Positions 1-7,579 of a DNA stretch of 64,000 nucleotides are shown in pieces; positions within the stretch are counted from its first letter, which is position 1, and the number at the start of each line of letters is the position of its first letter. Below the pieces are notes generated by a model. The model was given only the letters and a program-made list of their open reading frames with translations. It did not search any database and had not been told where the DNA came from. The stretch spans positions 248,001-312,000 of the forward strand of contig NZ_WMEW01000002.1 of NCBI RefSeq assembly GCF_009856355.1. Reading direction: 5' to 3'. Both the position numbers and the translations under genes were made by a program. This DNA comes from Halobacillus litoralis (GTDB taxonomy: Bacteria > Bacillota > Bacilli > Bacillales > Halobacillaceae).

Positions 1-125
1 GTATTATGTTTATACCGTTTGTTTTTGTTTTTCCCCATGAACTCCTCTCCTTCTTTCAAAGTCCTCCCGCTATTATACCATTTTTTCAGGTAGTAGGAAT
101 AGACGAAGCTCATGGGTGTTTGGTT

Positions 126-1361
126 TCAATTATGGGTCACGCGTCGAGGTTTCGAGTCGATTCCTTTAATGAAGAAATAGATCAGGAAGTGTCCACCACC
201 AACAAGAAGCAGGATGTAAGGGATACCCGTTTCCGGTGGAATGAACGTAATTGCCCCTAAAAAGACGAGGATGGAGAGGACTCTTCCCATATTCAAGAAA
301 ATCTCCCGGACAACGATATATTCAATTCTCATCTCAGCAGCATTCCACGATCTCCCGATGACATCATATGTGAGAGACACATAAGGCACATATAACAGCG
401 GGAAAAAAATCCCGGCCACAGCAGCGTACAGTAAAAGCAGCGGCATCGTACTGCTGAATAGAAGGATGACGACGCTCGCATATAAACAAAGTCCGGAAAT
501 AAAAATCGATGTTTTTCTCCGCTTCGGCTTCACCCACCTGCTGACAAGAAAATAAAACATGAACGAAAAGCCGGAATAGACCAAATTAAAAACACCGAGA
601 GACAGCTCATTCTTTGTAAGGAGGAAGATCCATATCGAGACAGCGAATAAAAAAGTCCCTTCTCTGAACCCCTGGGCTACATGGGCATTCAAGATACGTT
701 TCCAATCCACATTATGCCTGCGCTCTTTGACGATCCGCTGGAAGGAAAAATTCCCTCTCGCTTTCCTCCTTGATAAGCCGAAGCTGACCAAAACAGCTAC
801 AATAAACAGCGCAAAGGATACACTGAATATGACGGTGTACCCTGTAAAGTTATTCATGCGTGAAATAATAATCCCGGCCAGAAGCGGTCCTGTCATGCCG
901 CCAAGCGACTGGAGGACACCAAGAAATCCGTTAAAAAAATCTCTTGTGTCGGGCTCTGTTATTTCAAAAGTCAGGACATTATAAGCGAGCCAGTAAAAAC
1001 CATAACCAATCCCTAACAGGGCTCCAAGCATTAAATTAAACGAAGCCGCCCGCTCCCCTACCATCAGCACAGTCAGGAAAAATAACGAAAGGACCGTTAC
1101 TCCTGTTCTCAGCACAATCACCCGGTCCATTTTTTTCGCCCACCGGCCCGCGATGATAAAAGTGAGCGGCTGAAAGATGTATATACTGAGATTATAAAGG
1201 GCGATATCCGTGTAGCTGTTGGACTGCTTCCATAAGTAAATGTTCACAAAAGTGCTGGATAAAAATATTCCGAGGGAGTACAAGCCTCCAATGAGAAGTA
1301 ACAATAATAAATCTCTAGAAACGTTTTCGCGGCTCAGCCATGTGCGCAGCTTACTCATCAT
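126..1361 (-). CDS. MFS transporter, YqgE-like
   Basis: Predicted major facilitator superfamily permease of about 411 residues with about twelve hydrophobic segments; the substrate is unknown. The pattern of helices separated by short charged loops (for example the basic loop RWAKKMDR after helix 2) and two six-helix halves is what supports the family. I place the start at the ATG at 1361, which lies 8 nt behind an AAAGGAG ribosome site; an ATG two codons upstream is too close to it. The gene follows sodA on the same strand, as yqgE follows sodA in B. subtilis, with a strong terminator between them, so it probably depends on readthrough or a weak promoter of its own. Confidence 0.85.
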   Translation of the reverse strand: MMSKLRTWLSRENVSRDLLLLLLIGGLYSLGIFLSSTFVNIYLWKQSNSYTDIALYNLSIYIFQPLTFIIAGRWAKKMDRVIVLRTGVTVLSLFFLTVLMVGERAASFNLMLGALLGIGYGFYWLAYNVLTFEITEPDTRDFFNGFLGVLQSLGGMTGPLLAGIIISRMNNFTGYTVIFSVSFALFIVAVLVSFGLSRRKARGNFSFQRIVKERRHNVDWKRILNAHVAQGFREGTFLFAVSIWIFLLTKNELSLGVFNLVYSGFSFMFYFLVSRWVKPKRRKTSIFISGLCLYASVVILLFSSTMPLLLLYAAVAGIFFPLLYVPYVSLTYDVIGRSWNAAEMRIEYIVVREIFLNMGRVLSILVFLGAITFIPPETGIPYILLLVGGGHFLIYFFIKGIDSKPRRVTHN

Positions 1362-1413
1362 ATGCATGTCTCCTTTATGTTCTCCTTTAGTGTTTTCAGA
1401 ACATATGGAGATA

Positions 1414-1449
1414 TACAAAAAGAGAGGGGCGGATATATCCGCCCCTCTC
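1414..1449 (-). terminator. sodA terminator
   Basis: A perfect 28-nt palindrome (14-bp arms, 1422-1435 and 1436-1449, core GGGGCGGATA) is followed on the minus strand by a run of five T. It lies 20 nt after the sodA stop codon and before the MFS gene. Confidence 0.93.
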
Positions 1450-1469
1450 ACTGGTGTTATTCATTCCAT

Positions 1470-2084
1470 TTATTTAGCTGCGTCGAAGCGCTTCGCTACT
1501 TCATCCCAGTTAACGACGTTCCAGAATGCAGAAACGTAATCCGGACGACGGTTCTGGTAGTTCAGGTAGTATGCGTGCTCCCATACATCCAAGCCAAGGA
1601 TCGGTGTTTTACCTTCCATGATCGGAGAATCCTGGTTTAGTGTATCAATCACTTCCAGGCTGCCATTATTGACTACAAGCCATGCCCAGCCTGAACCGAA
1701 GCGGCCGGTTGCTGTCGTTTCGAATTTTTCTTTGAATTGATCAAAGCCTCCGAAAGTATCGTTGATCTGAGTAGCCAGATCCCCTGTCGGCTCACCGCCG
1801 CCGTTTGGAGACATGATTGTCCAGAAAAGGCTGTGGTTGGCATGGCCGCCACCGTTACGGCGCACAGCTGTGCGGATATCTTCCGGTACTGCTGAAAGAT
1901 TGTTGGATAGAAGCTCTTCCAATGACTTGTCCTGAAGATCTGCATGTCCTTCAAGTGCATTGTTCAGCTTTGTTACATATCCGTTGTGGTGCTTCGTATG
2001 GTGGATGTTCATTGTTTCCTTATCGATCGTTGGTTCCAATGCATCGTATGCGTAAGGTAGTTCTGGTAGTTCAAATTTAGCCAT
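1470..2084 (-). CDS. sodA: superoxide dismutase [Mn]
   Basis: Converts superoxide to oxygen and hydrogen peroxide in the cytoplasm. The 204-residue product has the usual length and both Fe/Mn-SOD halves: the N-terminal helical hairpin with metal ligand in IHHTKHH near residue 28, a second His in the HANHSLFW stretch, and the C-terminal DVWEHAYY signature carrying the last Asp and His ligands. The Gly-Gly after [11 protein letters not shown] and the overall similarity to B. subtilis SodA favour manganese as metal (inference). The ATG at 2084 follows AAAGGAGG. It is a single-gene unit, with a promoter upstream and a strong terminator downstream. Confidence 0.97.
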   Translation of the reverse strand: MAKFELPELPYAYDALEPTIDKETMNIHHTKHHNGYVTKLNNALEGHADLQDKSLEELLSNNLSAVPEDIRTAVRRNGGGHANHSLFWTIMSPNGGGEPTGDLATQINDTFGGFDQFKEKFETTATGRFGSGWAWLVVNNGSLEVIDTLNQDSPIMEGKTPILGLDVWEHAYYLNYQNRRPDYVSAFWNVVNWDEVAKRFDAAK

Positions 2085-2141
2085 AATGTAACTCCTCCTT
2101 TAAAATAGTATGTAAAACAAGAAGCTTCCGCCTCTCATTTC

Positions 2142-2170
2142 ACATTATCAAACAGGTTTGTCGGTTGCAA
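2142..2170 (-). promoter_or_regulatory. probable sodA promoter
   Basis: On the minus strand TTGCAA (2165-2170) and TAATGT (2142-2147) are separated by 17 nt, about 60 nt upstream of the sodA start. The -10 match is only moderate, so the call is tentative. Confidence 0.5.
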
Positions 2171-2241
2171 CTGATTTGCATGACAAAGAGATGGAATCTC
2201 TTCCGGTATTATAAATTCCCTTATGTACAGGTCTTAAACAT

Positions 2242-2266
2242 AAAAAAAACAAGCACATCGCTTGTT
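2242..2266 (-). terminator. tRNA operon terminator
   Basis: AACAAGC and GCTTGTT pair around a 5-nt loop, followed on the minus strand by seven or eight T. It lies 10 nt beyond the 3' end of tRNA-Phe and ends the five-gene tRNA transcript. Confidence 0.9.
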
Positions 2267-2276
2267 CATTCAAAAG

Positions 2277-2349
<73 letters not shown>

Positions 2350-2392
2350 AGGTAATATGATGTTTTCCGAATGGTTTTCCATTGGAAAAAGA

Positions 2393-2485
2393 TGGCGGAG
2401 GAGGAGGGATTCGAACCCCCGCGGGGCGTAAACCCCCTGGCGGTTTTCAAGACCGCTCCCTTCAGCCGGACTTGGGTACTCCTCC
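2393..2485 (-). tRNA. tRNA-Ser (TGA)
   Basis: A 93-nt class II tRNA with acceptor GGAGGAG/CTCCTCC, a long variable arm and anticodon TGA in the loop CTTGAAA. It reads UCA/UCG family codons. CCA is encoded. Confidence 0.97.
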
Positions 2486-2497
2486 GGAATCTATATA

Positions 2498-2574
2498 TGG
2501 TGGACCCTGCAGGACTCGAACCTGCGACCGATCGGTTATGAGCCGATAGCTCTAACCAGCTGAGCTAAGGGTCC
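2498..2574 (-). tRNA. tRNA-Ile2 (CAT anticodon)
   Basis: A 77-nt cloverleaf with anticodon CAT and encoded CCA. The body (GGACCC acceptor, TTAGCTCAG, anticodon loop CTCATAA) resembles the minor tRNA-Ile of B. subtilis and not elongator Met, which is also present in this cluster. Such tRNAs need TilS to convert C34 to lysidine so that they read AUA; a naive anticodon call would label it Met. Confidence 0.85.
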
Positions 2575-2577
2575 ACA

Positions 2578-2654
2578 TGGGGCGGTTGATGGGAATCGAA
2601 CCCACGAATGCCGGAACCACAATCCGGTGCGTTAACCACTTCGCCACAACCGCC
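2578..2654 (-). tRNA. tRNA-His (GTG)
   Basis: A 77-nt gene with anticodon GTG, CCA encoded, and the extra G at position -1 opposite C73 that marks tRNA-His: the 5' end is G followed by GCGGTTG, which pairs with CAACCGC. It is close to identical to B. subtilis tRNA-His from memory. Confidence 0.97.
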
Positions 2655-2676
2655 ATGTTTATAGATGTCATATGTA

Positions 2677-2753
2677 TGGTGGCGGTGGAGGGAATCGAAC
2701 CCACGACCTCACGGGTATGAACCGTACGCTCTAGCCAGCTGAGCTACACCGCC
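2677..2753 (-). tRNA. tRNA-Met (elongator, CAT)
   Basis: A 77-nt cloverleaf with acceptor GGCGGTG/CACCGCC, anticodon loop TTCATAC and encoded CCA. The acceptor stem is fully paired at position 1-72, as expected of the elongator rather than the initiator. First gene of the operon. Confidence 0.93.
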
Positions 2754-2779
2754 GTATTCGCTTTGTAAGCGACTTAATA

Positions 2780-2808
2780 AATGTAACATTTATGAGATGT
2801 GATGTCAA
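2780..2808 (-). promoter_or_regulatory. tRNA operon promoter
   Basis: TTGACA (2803-2808) and TACATT (2780-2785) lie on the minus strand with a 17-nt spacer, about 27 nt upstream of tRNA-Met. A good sigma-A match, and the only one before the cluster. Confidence 0.75.
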
Positions 2809-2880
2809 CATCTTTTTTCGCTCCGTTTTCAGCGACAAAAATAATATACCATGCTTTTACGGACGCATCAAGGTTTTTTT

Positions 2881-2916
2881 ATAAAAAAAGGTGAAAGCTC
2901 CAAGAGCTTTCACCTT
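2881..2916 (-). terminator. Na/Pi cotransporter terminator
   Basis: 13-bp arms AAGGTGAAAGCTC (2888-2900) and its complement (2904-2916) with a 3-nt loop, then a T run on the minus strand, 5 nt after the stop codon of the transporter gene. Confidence 0.93.
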
Positions 2917-2921
2917 GTCCA

Positions 2922-4559
2922 TTACAGACTCTCTTTTTCTCCCAGTACTTCTTCTGCGATATTCACAGCGTGGTCTCCAATTCGTTCGAGATTACTGATC
3001 ATATCTACAAATACGATACCAGCCTGTCCTGTACATACCCCTTCATTCAAGCGGATGATGTGCTTCTTACGATAGCTTCGTTCCATCCGGTCCAGTTCAT
3101 TTTCCTTCTGGACAACGGCGAGTGCTTCCTCGCGGCTCATGCTTTCAAGGGATTTAGTTGCCTGCTTCACGGTCATCAACGTTAAATCAAACATCGTGTT
3201 CAAATCGTCGACGGCTTGAGCAGTCAGATTTACTTTGTTGGAATTTTTATAATCGATGAGCTCGATGATATTTTCAAAGTGGTCTCCGATGCGTTCCAGG
3301 TCACGGACCGAATCCATCAATGCAGAGTGTTTTCTACTTTCTTCATCCGTCAGGGATGCTTGAGAAAGATCAACCAGGTAATCCGTGATTTTCCGATCAA
3401 GGTTATTCAGAGCGTCTTCAATCTGCATCGCAATCTCTGAGTGTTTCTGCTGTTTGTTATTCAAATACAGACTTGTTTCTTCCAACCCTTTATAGGCATA
3501 TTCACCCATGCGGACCACTTCTTCCTTCGCTTGATCAAGCGCAAGAGAAGGAGACTGTTCGATAAAGATCGGATCAAGATGCTGCGGTTTGAACTCGATC
3601 AGTGAATCATTCCCAGGTACAAGCTTGATTACAATCCACGCCAGAACAGCAATGAATGGGAACTGGACCACTGTGTTGGCAATGTTGAAGGATCCGTGCG
3701 CAAAGGCGATGGTCATTTCAGGTCCAAGGTTCAGATAGTCCTGGAGCCACTCCACGTATAAGGTGAAAGGCTTTAATAAAATGAGGAAAACGGTAGCACC
3801 CAGCACGTTGAAAATAACGTGCACAAAGGCAGCGCGCTTCGCTCCTACACTGGCTCCGATAGCTGCAATGACAGCAGTAATGGTTGTCCCAATGTTATCA
3901 CCGAAAAGAACCGGAAGAGAGGCTTGAATATCAACCAGGCCTTCCCCGAACAGCCCTTGAAGAATACCAATCGTAGCACTGGAACTCTGCACGATCACTG
4001 TAAACAGTGTCCCGATGACAACACCCAGAACAGGGTTCTCACTCATACTTAATGTCAGTTCCCTGAAGGCTTCAAGGGAGCGGAGCGGTTTCATACCTCC
4101 ACTCATTAATTCAAGACCGAAGAATAATGCACCAAGTCCAAAAACCGTCTGTCCGATATTGGATACTTTTTTGTTCTTAAAGAAGAAAATCAACAAGGCA
4201 CCAAGAGCCAGTATAGGCAGTCCATATTCTTTCACATCAATACCAATTATGAATGCAGTAAAAGTCGTCCCAATATTGGCACCCATAATAACACCAATGG
4301 CTTGTCTAAAGGTCATAAATCCAGCGTTAACCAATCCAACCGTCAATACAGTTGTTGTCGAACTACTTTGAACAAGAATAGTTACTACGGCACCCGCAAT
4401 AACTCCCATTAACGGATTGCTGGTAAAACGGTCTAAAAGTTCCCTCAAACGGTCTCCCGCTACTTTTTGAAGGCCGTCTCCCATAAATTTAATTCCAAAC
4501 AGGAAAATACCTAGCCCGCCGATGAATTCGAATATCATCTGCTGCACATCGATTTCCAT
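2922..4559 (-). CDS. Na/Pi cotransporter family protein, PhoU-like C-terminus
   Basis: Inner-membrane protein of about 545 residues, matching the length of the bacterial YjbB/NptA-type family. Residues 1 to about 350 form two repeated Na/Pi-cotransporter units, each with a QSSS motif (near residues 64 and 190). From about residue 385 to the end it is soluble and helical with two ERIGDHxxNI motifs, the signature of PhoU-like domains. B. subtilis has a homologue (yqeW) next to rpsU; here the gene sits beside the tRNA operon. I choose the ATG at 4559 because the protein then begins directly at the first helix; an in-frame ATG 24 codons upstream lacks a ribosome site. Whether it imports or exports phosphate is not decided by sequence. 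Confidence 0.88.
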   Translation of the reverse strand: MEIDVQQMIFEFIGGLGIFLFGIKFMGDGLQKVAGDRLRELLDRFTSNPLMGVIAGAVVTILVQSSSTTTVLTVGLVNAGFMTFRQAIGVIMGANIGTTFTAFIIGIDVKEYGLPILALGALLIFFFKNKKVSNIGQTVFGLGALFFGLELMSGGMKPLRSLEAFRELTLSMSENPVLGVVIGTLFTVIVQSSSATIGILQGLFGEGLVDIQASLPVLFGDNIGTTITAVIAAIGASVGAKRAAFVHVIFNVLGATVFLILLKPFTLYVEWLQDYLNLGPEMTIAFAHGSFNIANTVVQFPFIAVLAWIVIKLVPGNDSLIEFKPQHLDPIFIEQSPSLALDQAKEEVVRMGEYAYKGLEETSLYLNNKQQKHSEIAMQIEDALNNLDRKITDYLVDLSQASLTDEESRKHSALMDSVRDLERIGDHFENIIELIDYKNSNKVNLTAQAVDDLNTMFDLTLMTVKQATKSLESMSREEALAVVQKENELDRMERSYRKKHIIRLNEGVCTGQAGIVFVDMISNLERIGDHAVNIAEEVLGEKESL

Positions 4560-4662
4560 GTTTTCCACCCTTTCCTCATCCGAATTTCTGTATGTCTCTC
4601 TATAAAACACCTCATCCATTATTAACGAACCACGAATCTTTTGTAAAGATGTAATAGAAAAC

Positions 4663-4679
4663 TTAACATTAAATTTACA
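4663..4679 (+). promoter_or_regulatory. possible PhoP-type half-site pair
   Basis: TTAACA and TTTACA are spaced by 5 nt (11-nt period), the arrangement recognised by PhoP in B. subtilis. The pair lies about 105 nt upstream of the Na/Pi transporter start, on the opposite strand. AT-rich sequence makes chance matches likely. Confidence 0.3.
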
Positions 4680-4753
4680 TTGGGGCTTTTCATATAAGGA
4701 ACGTTTCTGTGAGGTATCCATGGAAAACTGCCTTCCATTCCTCTGTTCCATAA

Positions 4754-4790
4754 CAAAAAAGGCTTCCCTCTGGAGGAGTAGAAAAAGCCT
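4754..4790 (-). terminator. minus-strand terminator
   Basis: AGGCTT and AAGCCT pair across a loop that has some inner pairing (CTCC/GGAG), followed by six T on the minus strand. It would end any transcript coming leftward from the repeat region before the Na/Pi gene. Confidence 0.65.
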
Positions 4791-4837
4791 GAGTTAACCA
4801 GTTAGAGTTGTCCATTTGTCATGTCAGGGGTTACATT

Positions 4838-4971
4838 CCGCTTAGGTGGATGAATGCTGCCGCGGGCACGCCCTCCGCTGACTTGGTTAGGAAGGTCGCC
4901 TGCCCAAGTGGATCTTCGTCCCGTGCTGTTCCCGCAGGCATTACCACCGAACGCCCCTCGTGCCGACGTTA
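4838..4971. repeat. GC-rich palindromic intergenic repeat, copy A
   Basis: Nested inverted segments: GCGGGCACG (4862-4870) faces CGTGC and CCCGC (4922-4935), and ACTTGG (4881-4886) faces CCAAGT (4904-4909). Composition is much richer in GC than the flanks. It looks like the dispersed intergenic repeats common in halophilic Bacillaceae genomes; that family assignment is from memory. Confidence 0.5.
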
Positions 4972-5107
4972 GGATAGATAGATGAGAGATTGTGCACGAA
5001 GCAGGATCGCAGATTCGAAAGACCGGCATGGGCTGCGCTGTTGCCGGTTGCGTGAAAAAGAAAAGGGGAAAGAACAGGCGCTGATGATGGCTGCCTGCCG
5101 GAATATG

Positions 5108-5156
5108 AAAAAGACTGTCCTCCATTCAGCTGAGCTGGGTGAAGGACAGTCTTTTT
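5108..5156. terminator. bidirectional terminator hairpin
   Basis: Perfect 14-bp arms AAAAAGACTGTCCT (5108-5121) and complement (5143-5156), with five A on the left arm and five T on the right, so it can act on both strands. No gene directly precedes it on either strand. Confidence 0.85.
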
Positions 5157-5183
5157 CGATTTAGAGAACTCCCAGGGAGCGGT

Positions 5184-5293
5184 GCCCCTTCCACTCCTGC
5201 GGAAGAACGAGTGGGCCGGGATCGCCGAGCGTGGGTTTTGCGAGGAAGCTCGGGCACTTGTCCGCGGAAAGGGAAGGGGCTTTCGATCCCGGC
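5184..5293. repeat. GC-rich palindromic intergenic repeat, copy B
   Basis: A perfect 10-bp inverted repeat GCCGGGATCG (5215-5224) / CGATCCCGGC (5284-5293) encloses a second one, CCGAGC (5225-5230) / GCTCGG (5248-5253), and GCCCCTTCC (5184-5192) faces GGAAGGGGC (5272-5280). It resembles copy A in style more than in exact sequence. Confidence 0.5.
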
Positions 5294-5303
5294 GGTAAGA
5301 AAG

Positions 5304-5342
5304 AAAAAAGCTTGTAAAGAAACAAGGGTTTCTCTACAAGCT
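5304..5342 (-). terminator. terminator of the orphan structured element
   Basis: 15-bp arms on the minus strand, AGCTTGTAGAGAAAC and GTTTCTTTACAAGCT (one G-U pair), with a CCTT loop and a six-T tail at 5304-5309. About 205 nt downstream of the nfeD stop codon. Confidence 0.88.
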
Positions 5343-5485
5343 GAAGGTTCCCTCCAGAGGAAACCTTTTACATGGGTATGAAGGTCCGTAATCGACCAAT
5401 TTCCAGGAGCCCTTCCGTTGCGAAGTGTCCTGGTACATCGGCAAGATTTCTGCCAGAGGCACCTATTCTCAGCCTCCGAACCTCC
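5343..5485 (-). promoter_or_regulatory. orphan structured leader-like RNA element
   Basis: On the minus strand this stretch can fold into a multibranch structure: an outer helix GGAGGTTC (5478-5485) with GGACCTTC (5380-5387), and inner hairpins GAGGC/GCCTC (5472-5476, 5456-5460), GGCA/TGCC (5451-5454, 5440-5443) and CCAGGA/TCCTGG (5428-5433, 5403-5408). A hairpin at 5344-5367 and then the terminator follow. The segment GGTTTCCTC could pair with GAGAAACC in the left terminator arm, an antiterminator-like alternative. This is the architecture of a riboswitch or attenuator, but I could not match it to a known class and no gene follows. Confidence 0.4.
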
Positions 5486-5546
5486 ATCGGCCGGCTGCTC
5501 TGATCCATCCTTTACAAGAGCTTAATGATGGATATGCGAACAAACG

Positions 5547-6173
5547 TTAATCATGAACCTTCTTAACCATAATTTTAGTCCCGTCTACAGAAGCGACCGT
5601 TACAGGCTGATCCTTATAGATCCACTGACCATTCGAGACAGCACTGTAGTCCTCTCCCTCTATCTCAATGGTTCCGGAAGGACGCATATCCGTCCGGGCA
5701 GTCCCTGTTTTCCCCAGAAGCTTCTGATACGTTTCATTCATGGAATTGTAGCCCATTTCCGATGTCATCTGATCATTCAATGCCATTTTGTTCCACATGT
5801 TTCTCCGTTTGAAAACCTTAAGGAAAACAAGCGCTGCGAAGCCCCCGGCAATGACTCCAATGACACTGTATAATCCCGCAGTCCAGGTAGGCGCACTAAA
5901 GCCCACAGCTGTAATCATCGCTGCCGCTCCTATGGTGGCCAGTGTTCCATCATTGATCAGCTTCCCATCAATGATCATAAGTGTAAGACCTAGGAAATAA
6001 ACGAACATCATAATGATAAACATATCCACAGCAAGATAACTGGAGAAAAACACAGTAATAAACCCGAGTCCCAGCACAGCGAAAATGCCGCGCATGTTAA
6101 CAAGCAGCTCACCGATCAGGAACATAGTTCCAAAGAATGTAATCAGCAGTGCTATCCAATCTGTTTCCAGCAT
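5547..6173 (-). CDS. NfeD family membrane protein (short form)
   Basis: A 208-residue membrane protein: four to five hydrophobic helices in residues 5-125, then a soluble C-terminal OB-fold-like domain (about 145-206) with LGKTGTARTDMRPSGTIEI, the hallmark of NfeD-like proteins. It lacks the N-terminal ClpP-like protease domain found in the second NfeD of this window. Such short forms are usually partners of flotillins (YuaF with FloT in B. subtilis), but no flotillin gene follows here; the next 370 nt are noncoding. A sigma-W-like promoter precedes it, which fits a membrane-stress role. The ATG at 6173 follows a GAGAGGGTGA ribosome site. Confidence 0.85.
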   Translation of the reverse strand: MLETDWIALLITFFGTMFLIGELLVNMRGIFAVLGLGFITVFFSSYLAVDMFIIMMFVYFLGLTLMIIDGKLINDGTLATIGAAAMITAVGFSAPTWTAGLYSVIGVIAGGFAALVFLKVFKRRNMWNKMALNDQMTSEMGYNSMNETYQKLLGKTGTARTDMRPSGTIEIEGEDYSAVSNGQWIYKDQPVTVASVDGTKIMVKKVHD

Positions 6174-6204
6174 AACGGTTCACCCTCTCTCCTATTACTA
6201 TACG

Positions 6205-6231
6205 TACGAACGACAAAGGGGCTGTGTTTCA
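6205..6231 (-). promoter_or_regulatory. sigma-W-type promoter of nfeD
   Basis: On the minus strand TGAAAC (6226-6231), a 17-nt spacer, then CGTACG with the start of TATAG. The sequence TTTGTCGTTCGTA around the -10 is shared with the promoter of the nfeD-floA operon at 32.83 kb. The sigma-W consensus is TGAAAC, 16-17 nt, CGTA. Confidence 0.75.
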
Positions 6232-6341
6232 AATGATAACAATTTTCTTCCGTTTCCTCTCGTGATATACTTTTCACGTCGAGGAATCCAATCTGTTTAC
6301 ACAAACTTAACGTGAAATGCGGAGCTTTTGAGAGTCCTTAC

Positions 6342-6370
6342 TTCTCATTTCCAGCCATTGCCCTTATAAT
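6342..6370 (+). promoter_or_regulatory. ispG promoter
   Basis: TTCTCA (6342-6347), 17 nt, then a perfect TATAAT (6365-6370), 55 nt upstream of the ispG start. The core CCCTTATAATGAAGAT nearly repeats the ispH promoter. Confidence 0.7.
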
Positions 6371-6424
6371 GAAGATTGGAAAAACATCCTGCAACCCTTT
6401 TTTTAATTTAAAGGAGCGATATTC

Positions 6425-7537
6425 ATGCCAATTACGCACAGAAAAGATACACGTCCCGTCAAAGTCGGGGACCTTACCATAGGTGGTTCAGATGAAGTTG
6501 TCATTCAGTCCATGACCACAACGAAAACGCACGACGTCGAGGCTACTGTAGCTGAGATTAAACGTCTGGAAGAGGCCGGATGCCAGGTCGTCCGTGTTGC
6601 CTGCCCTGATGACCGTGCCGCTGATGCCATTCCTGAAATCAAAAAACGTATCAACATTCCACTCGTTGTCGATATTCACTTCGATTATAAGAAAGCCTTG
6701 AAAGCCATTGAGGGCGGCGCGGATAAAATCCGTATCAACCCCGGAAACATTGGTAAACGTGAAAAAGTTGAAGCTGTTGTCAAAGCAGCGAAAGCAAAAG
6801 GGATTCCGATTCGTATCGGAGTAAACGCAGGTTCCCTTGAGCGTCATATCCTTGAAAAATACGGTTACCCTACGGCTGATGGAATGGTTGAGAGTGCGCT
6901 TCACCACATTAAGATTCTTGAAGACCTCGACTTCCATGACATCATTGTTTCCTTGAAGGCTTCAGACGTCAAGCTTGCCATTGAGGCCTACGAAAAGGCG
7001 GCGGCCGCTTTCAATTATCCGATCCACCTTGGTATTACAGAATCCGGAACACTTTTCGCCGGTACGGTCAAAAGTGCCGCCGGTCTTGGTGCCATTCTTA
7101 GTAAGGGAATTGGAAGTACCGTCCGCATCAGTTTAAGTGCTGATCCTGTAGAAGAAGTGAAAGTAGCCAAAGAACTACTGAAGACTTTCGGACTCGCTTC
7201 CAACGCAGCCACCCTGATTTCATGCCCGACATGCGGACGGATTGAAATCGATCTGATTTCCATTGCCAATGAAGTCGAGGAGTACATTCAGAGCATTAAA
7301 GCTCCGATTAAAGTAGCTGTCCTTGGCTGTGCGGTAAATGGGCCGGGTGAAGCCCGTGAAGCAGATATCGGCATCGCCGGTGCCCGCGGTGAAGGTCTTC
7401 TTTTCCGCCACGGGGAAATCATCCGCAAAGTGCCTGAGGATGTCATGGTCGAAGAACTTAAAAAAGAAGTAGATAAGCTTGCTGAAGAGCACTACGAGAA
7501 AGAGCGTCAAAAAAAGCTTGAACAGCAGCAATCCTAA
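6425..7537 (+). CDS. ispG: 4-hydroxy-3-methylbut-2-enyl diphosphate synthase
   Basis: Penultimate enzyme of the MEP (non-mevalonate) isoprenoid pathway: reduces ME-cPP to HMBPP in the cytoplasm with a [4Fe-4S] cluster. The 370-residue protein has the TIM-barrel part first ([11 protein letters not shown] near residue 30, INPGNIG near 115) and the cluster-binding C-terminal part with SCPTCGR near 268 and [10 protein letters not shown] near 303. AAAGGAG precedes the ATG at 6425. IspH, which performs the next step, is also in the window at 11.8 kb, with a look-alike promoter. The gene stands alone and ends at a strong bidirectional terminator. Confidence 0.98.
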   Translation: MPITHRKDTRPVKVGDLTIGGSDEVVIQSMTTTKTHDVEATVAEIKRLEEAGCQVVRVACPDDRAADAIPEIKKRINIPLVVDIHFDYKKALKAIEGGADKIRINPGNIGKREKVEAVVKAAKAKGIPIRIGVNAGSLERHILEKYGYPTADGMVESALHHIKILEDLDFHDIIVSLKASDVKLAIEAYEKAAAAFNYPIHLGITESGTLFAGTVKSAAGLGAILSKGIGSTVRISLSADPVEEVKVAKELLKTFGLASNAATLISCPTCGRIEIDLISIANEVEEYIQSIKAPIKVAVLGCAVNGPGEAREADIGIAGARGEGLLFRHGEIIRKVPEDVMVEELKKEVDKLAEEHYEKERQKKLEQQQS

Positions 7538-7545
7538 GATAACCA

Positions 7546-7577
7546 AAAAGGTGGACCATGATGGTCCACCTTTTCTT
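7546..7577. terminator. bidirectional terminator between ispG and yqfX
   Basis: 13-bp arms AAAAGGTGGACCA (7546-7558) and complement (7562-7574) with a TGA loop. It serves ispG from the left and the convergent membrane-protein gene from the right. Confidence 0.93.
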
Positions 7578-7579
7578 AT

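Larger units (their letters stand above)
4560..5546. other. long gene-free region with repeats and hairpins
   Basis: No credible coding sequence in 987 nt. From right to left it holds a structured leader-like element with its own terminator (5304-5485), a palindromic GC-rich repeat (5184-5293), a perfect bidirectional terminator hairpin (5108-5156), a second GC-rich palindromic repeat (4838-4971), another minus-strand terminator (4754-4790), and the upstream region of the Na/Pi transporter. The open frames that cross it have proline- and arginine-rich, repeat-like translations and no ribosome sites. Confidence 0.8.

Noticed and set aside
2498..2574. Second elongator tRNA-Met
   Set aside because: The anticodon is CAT, but acceptor and anticodon-loop sequence follow tRNA-Ile2; a true elongator Met is already present at 2677-2753.
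4802..5125. 107-codon frame in the repeat region (minus strand)
   Set aside because: Spans the GC-rich palindromic repeat, has no ribosome site, and its translation is low-complexity; considered as relic of a gene after the orphan RNA element but without support.
5343..5485. T-box or lysine riboswitch downstream of nfeD
   Set aside because: The AGGGTGGNACCGCG T-box motif is absent and the conserved lysine-riboswitch core segments are not found; left as unknown structured element.
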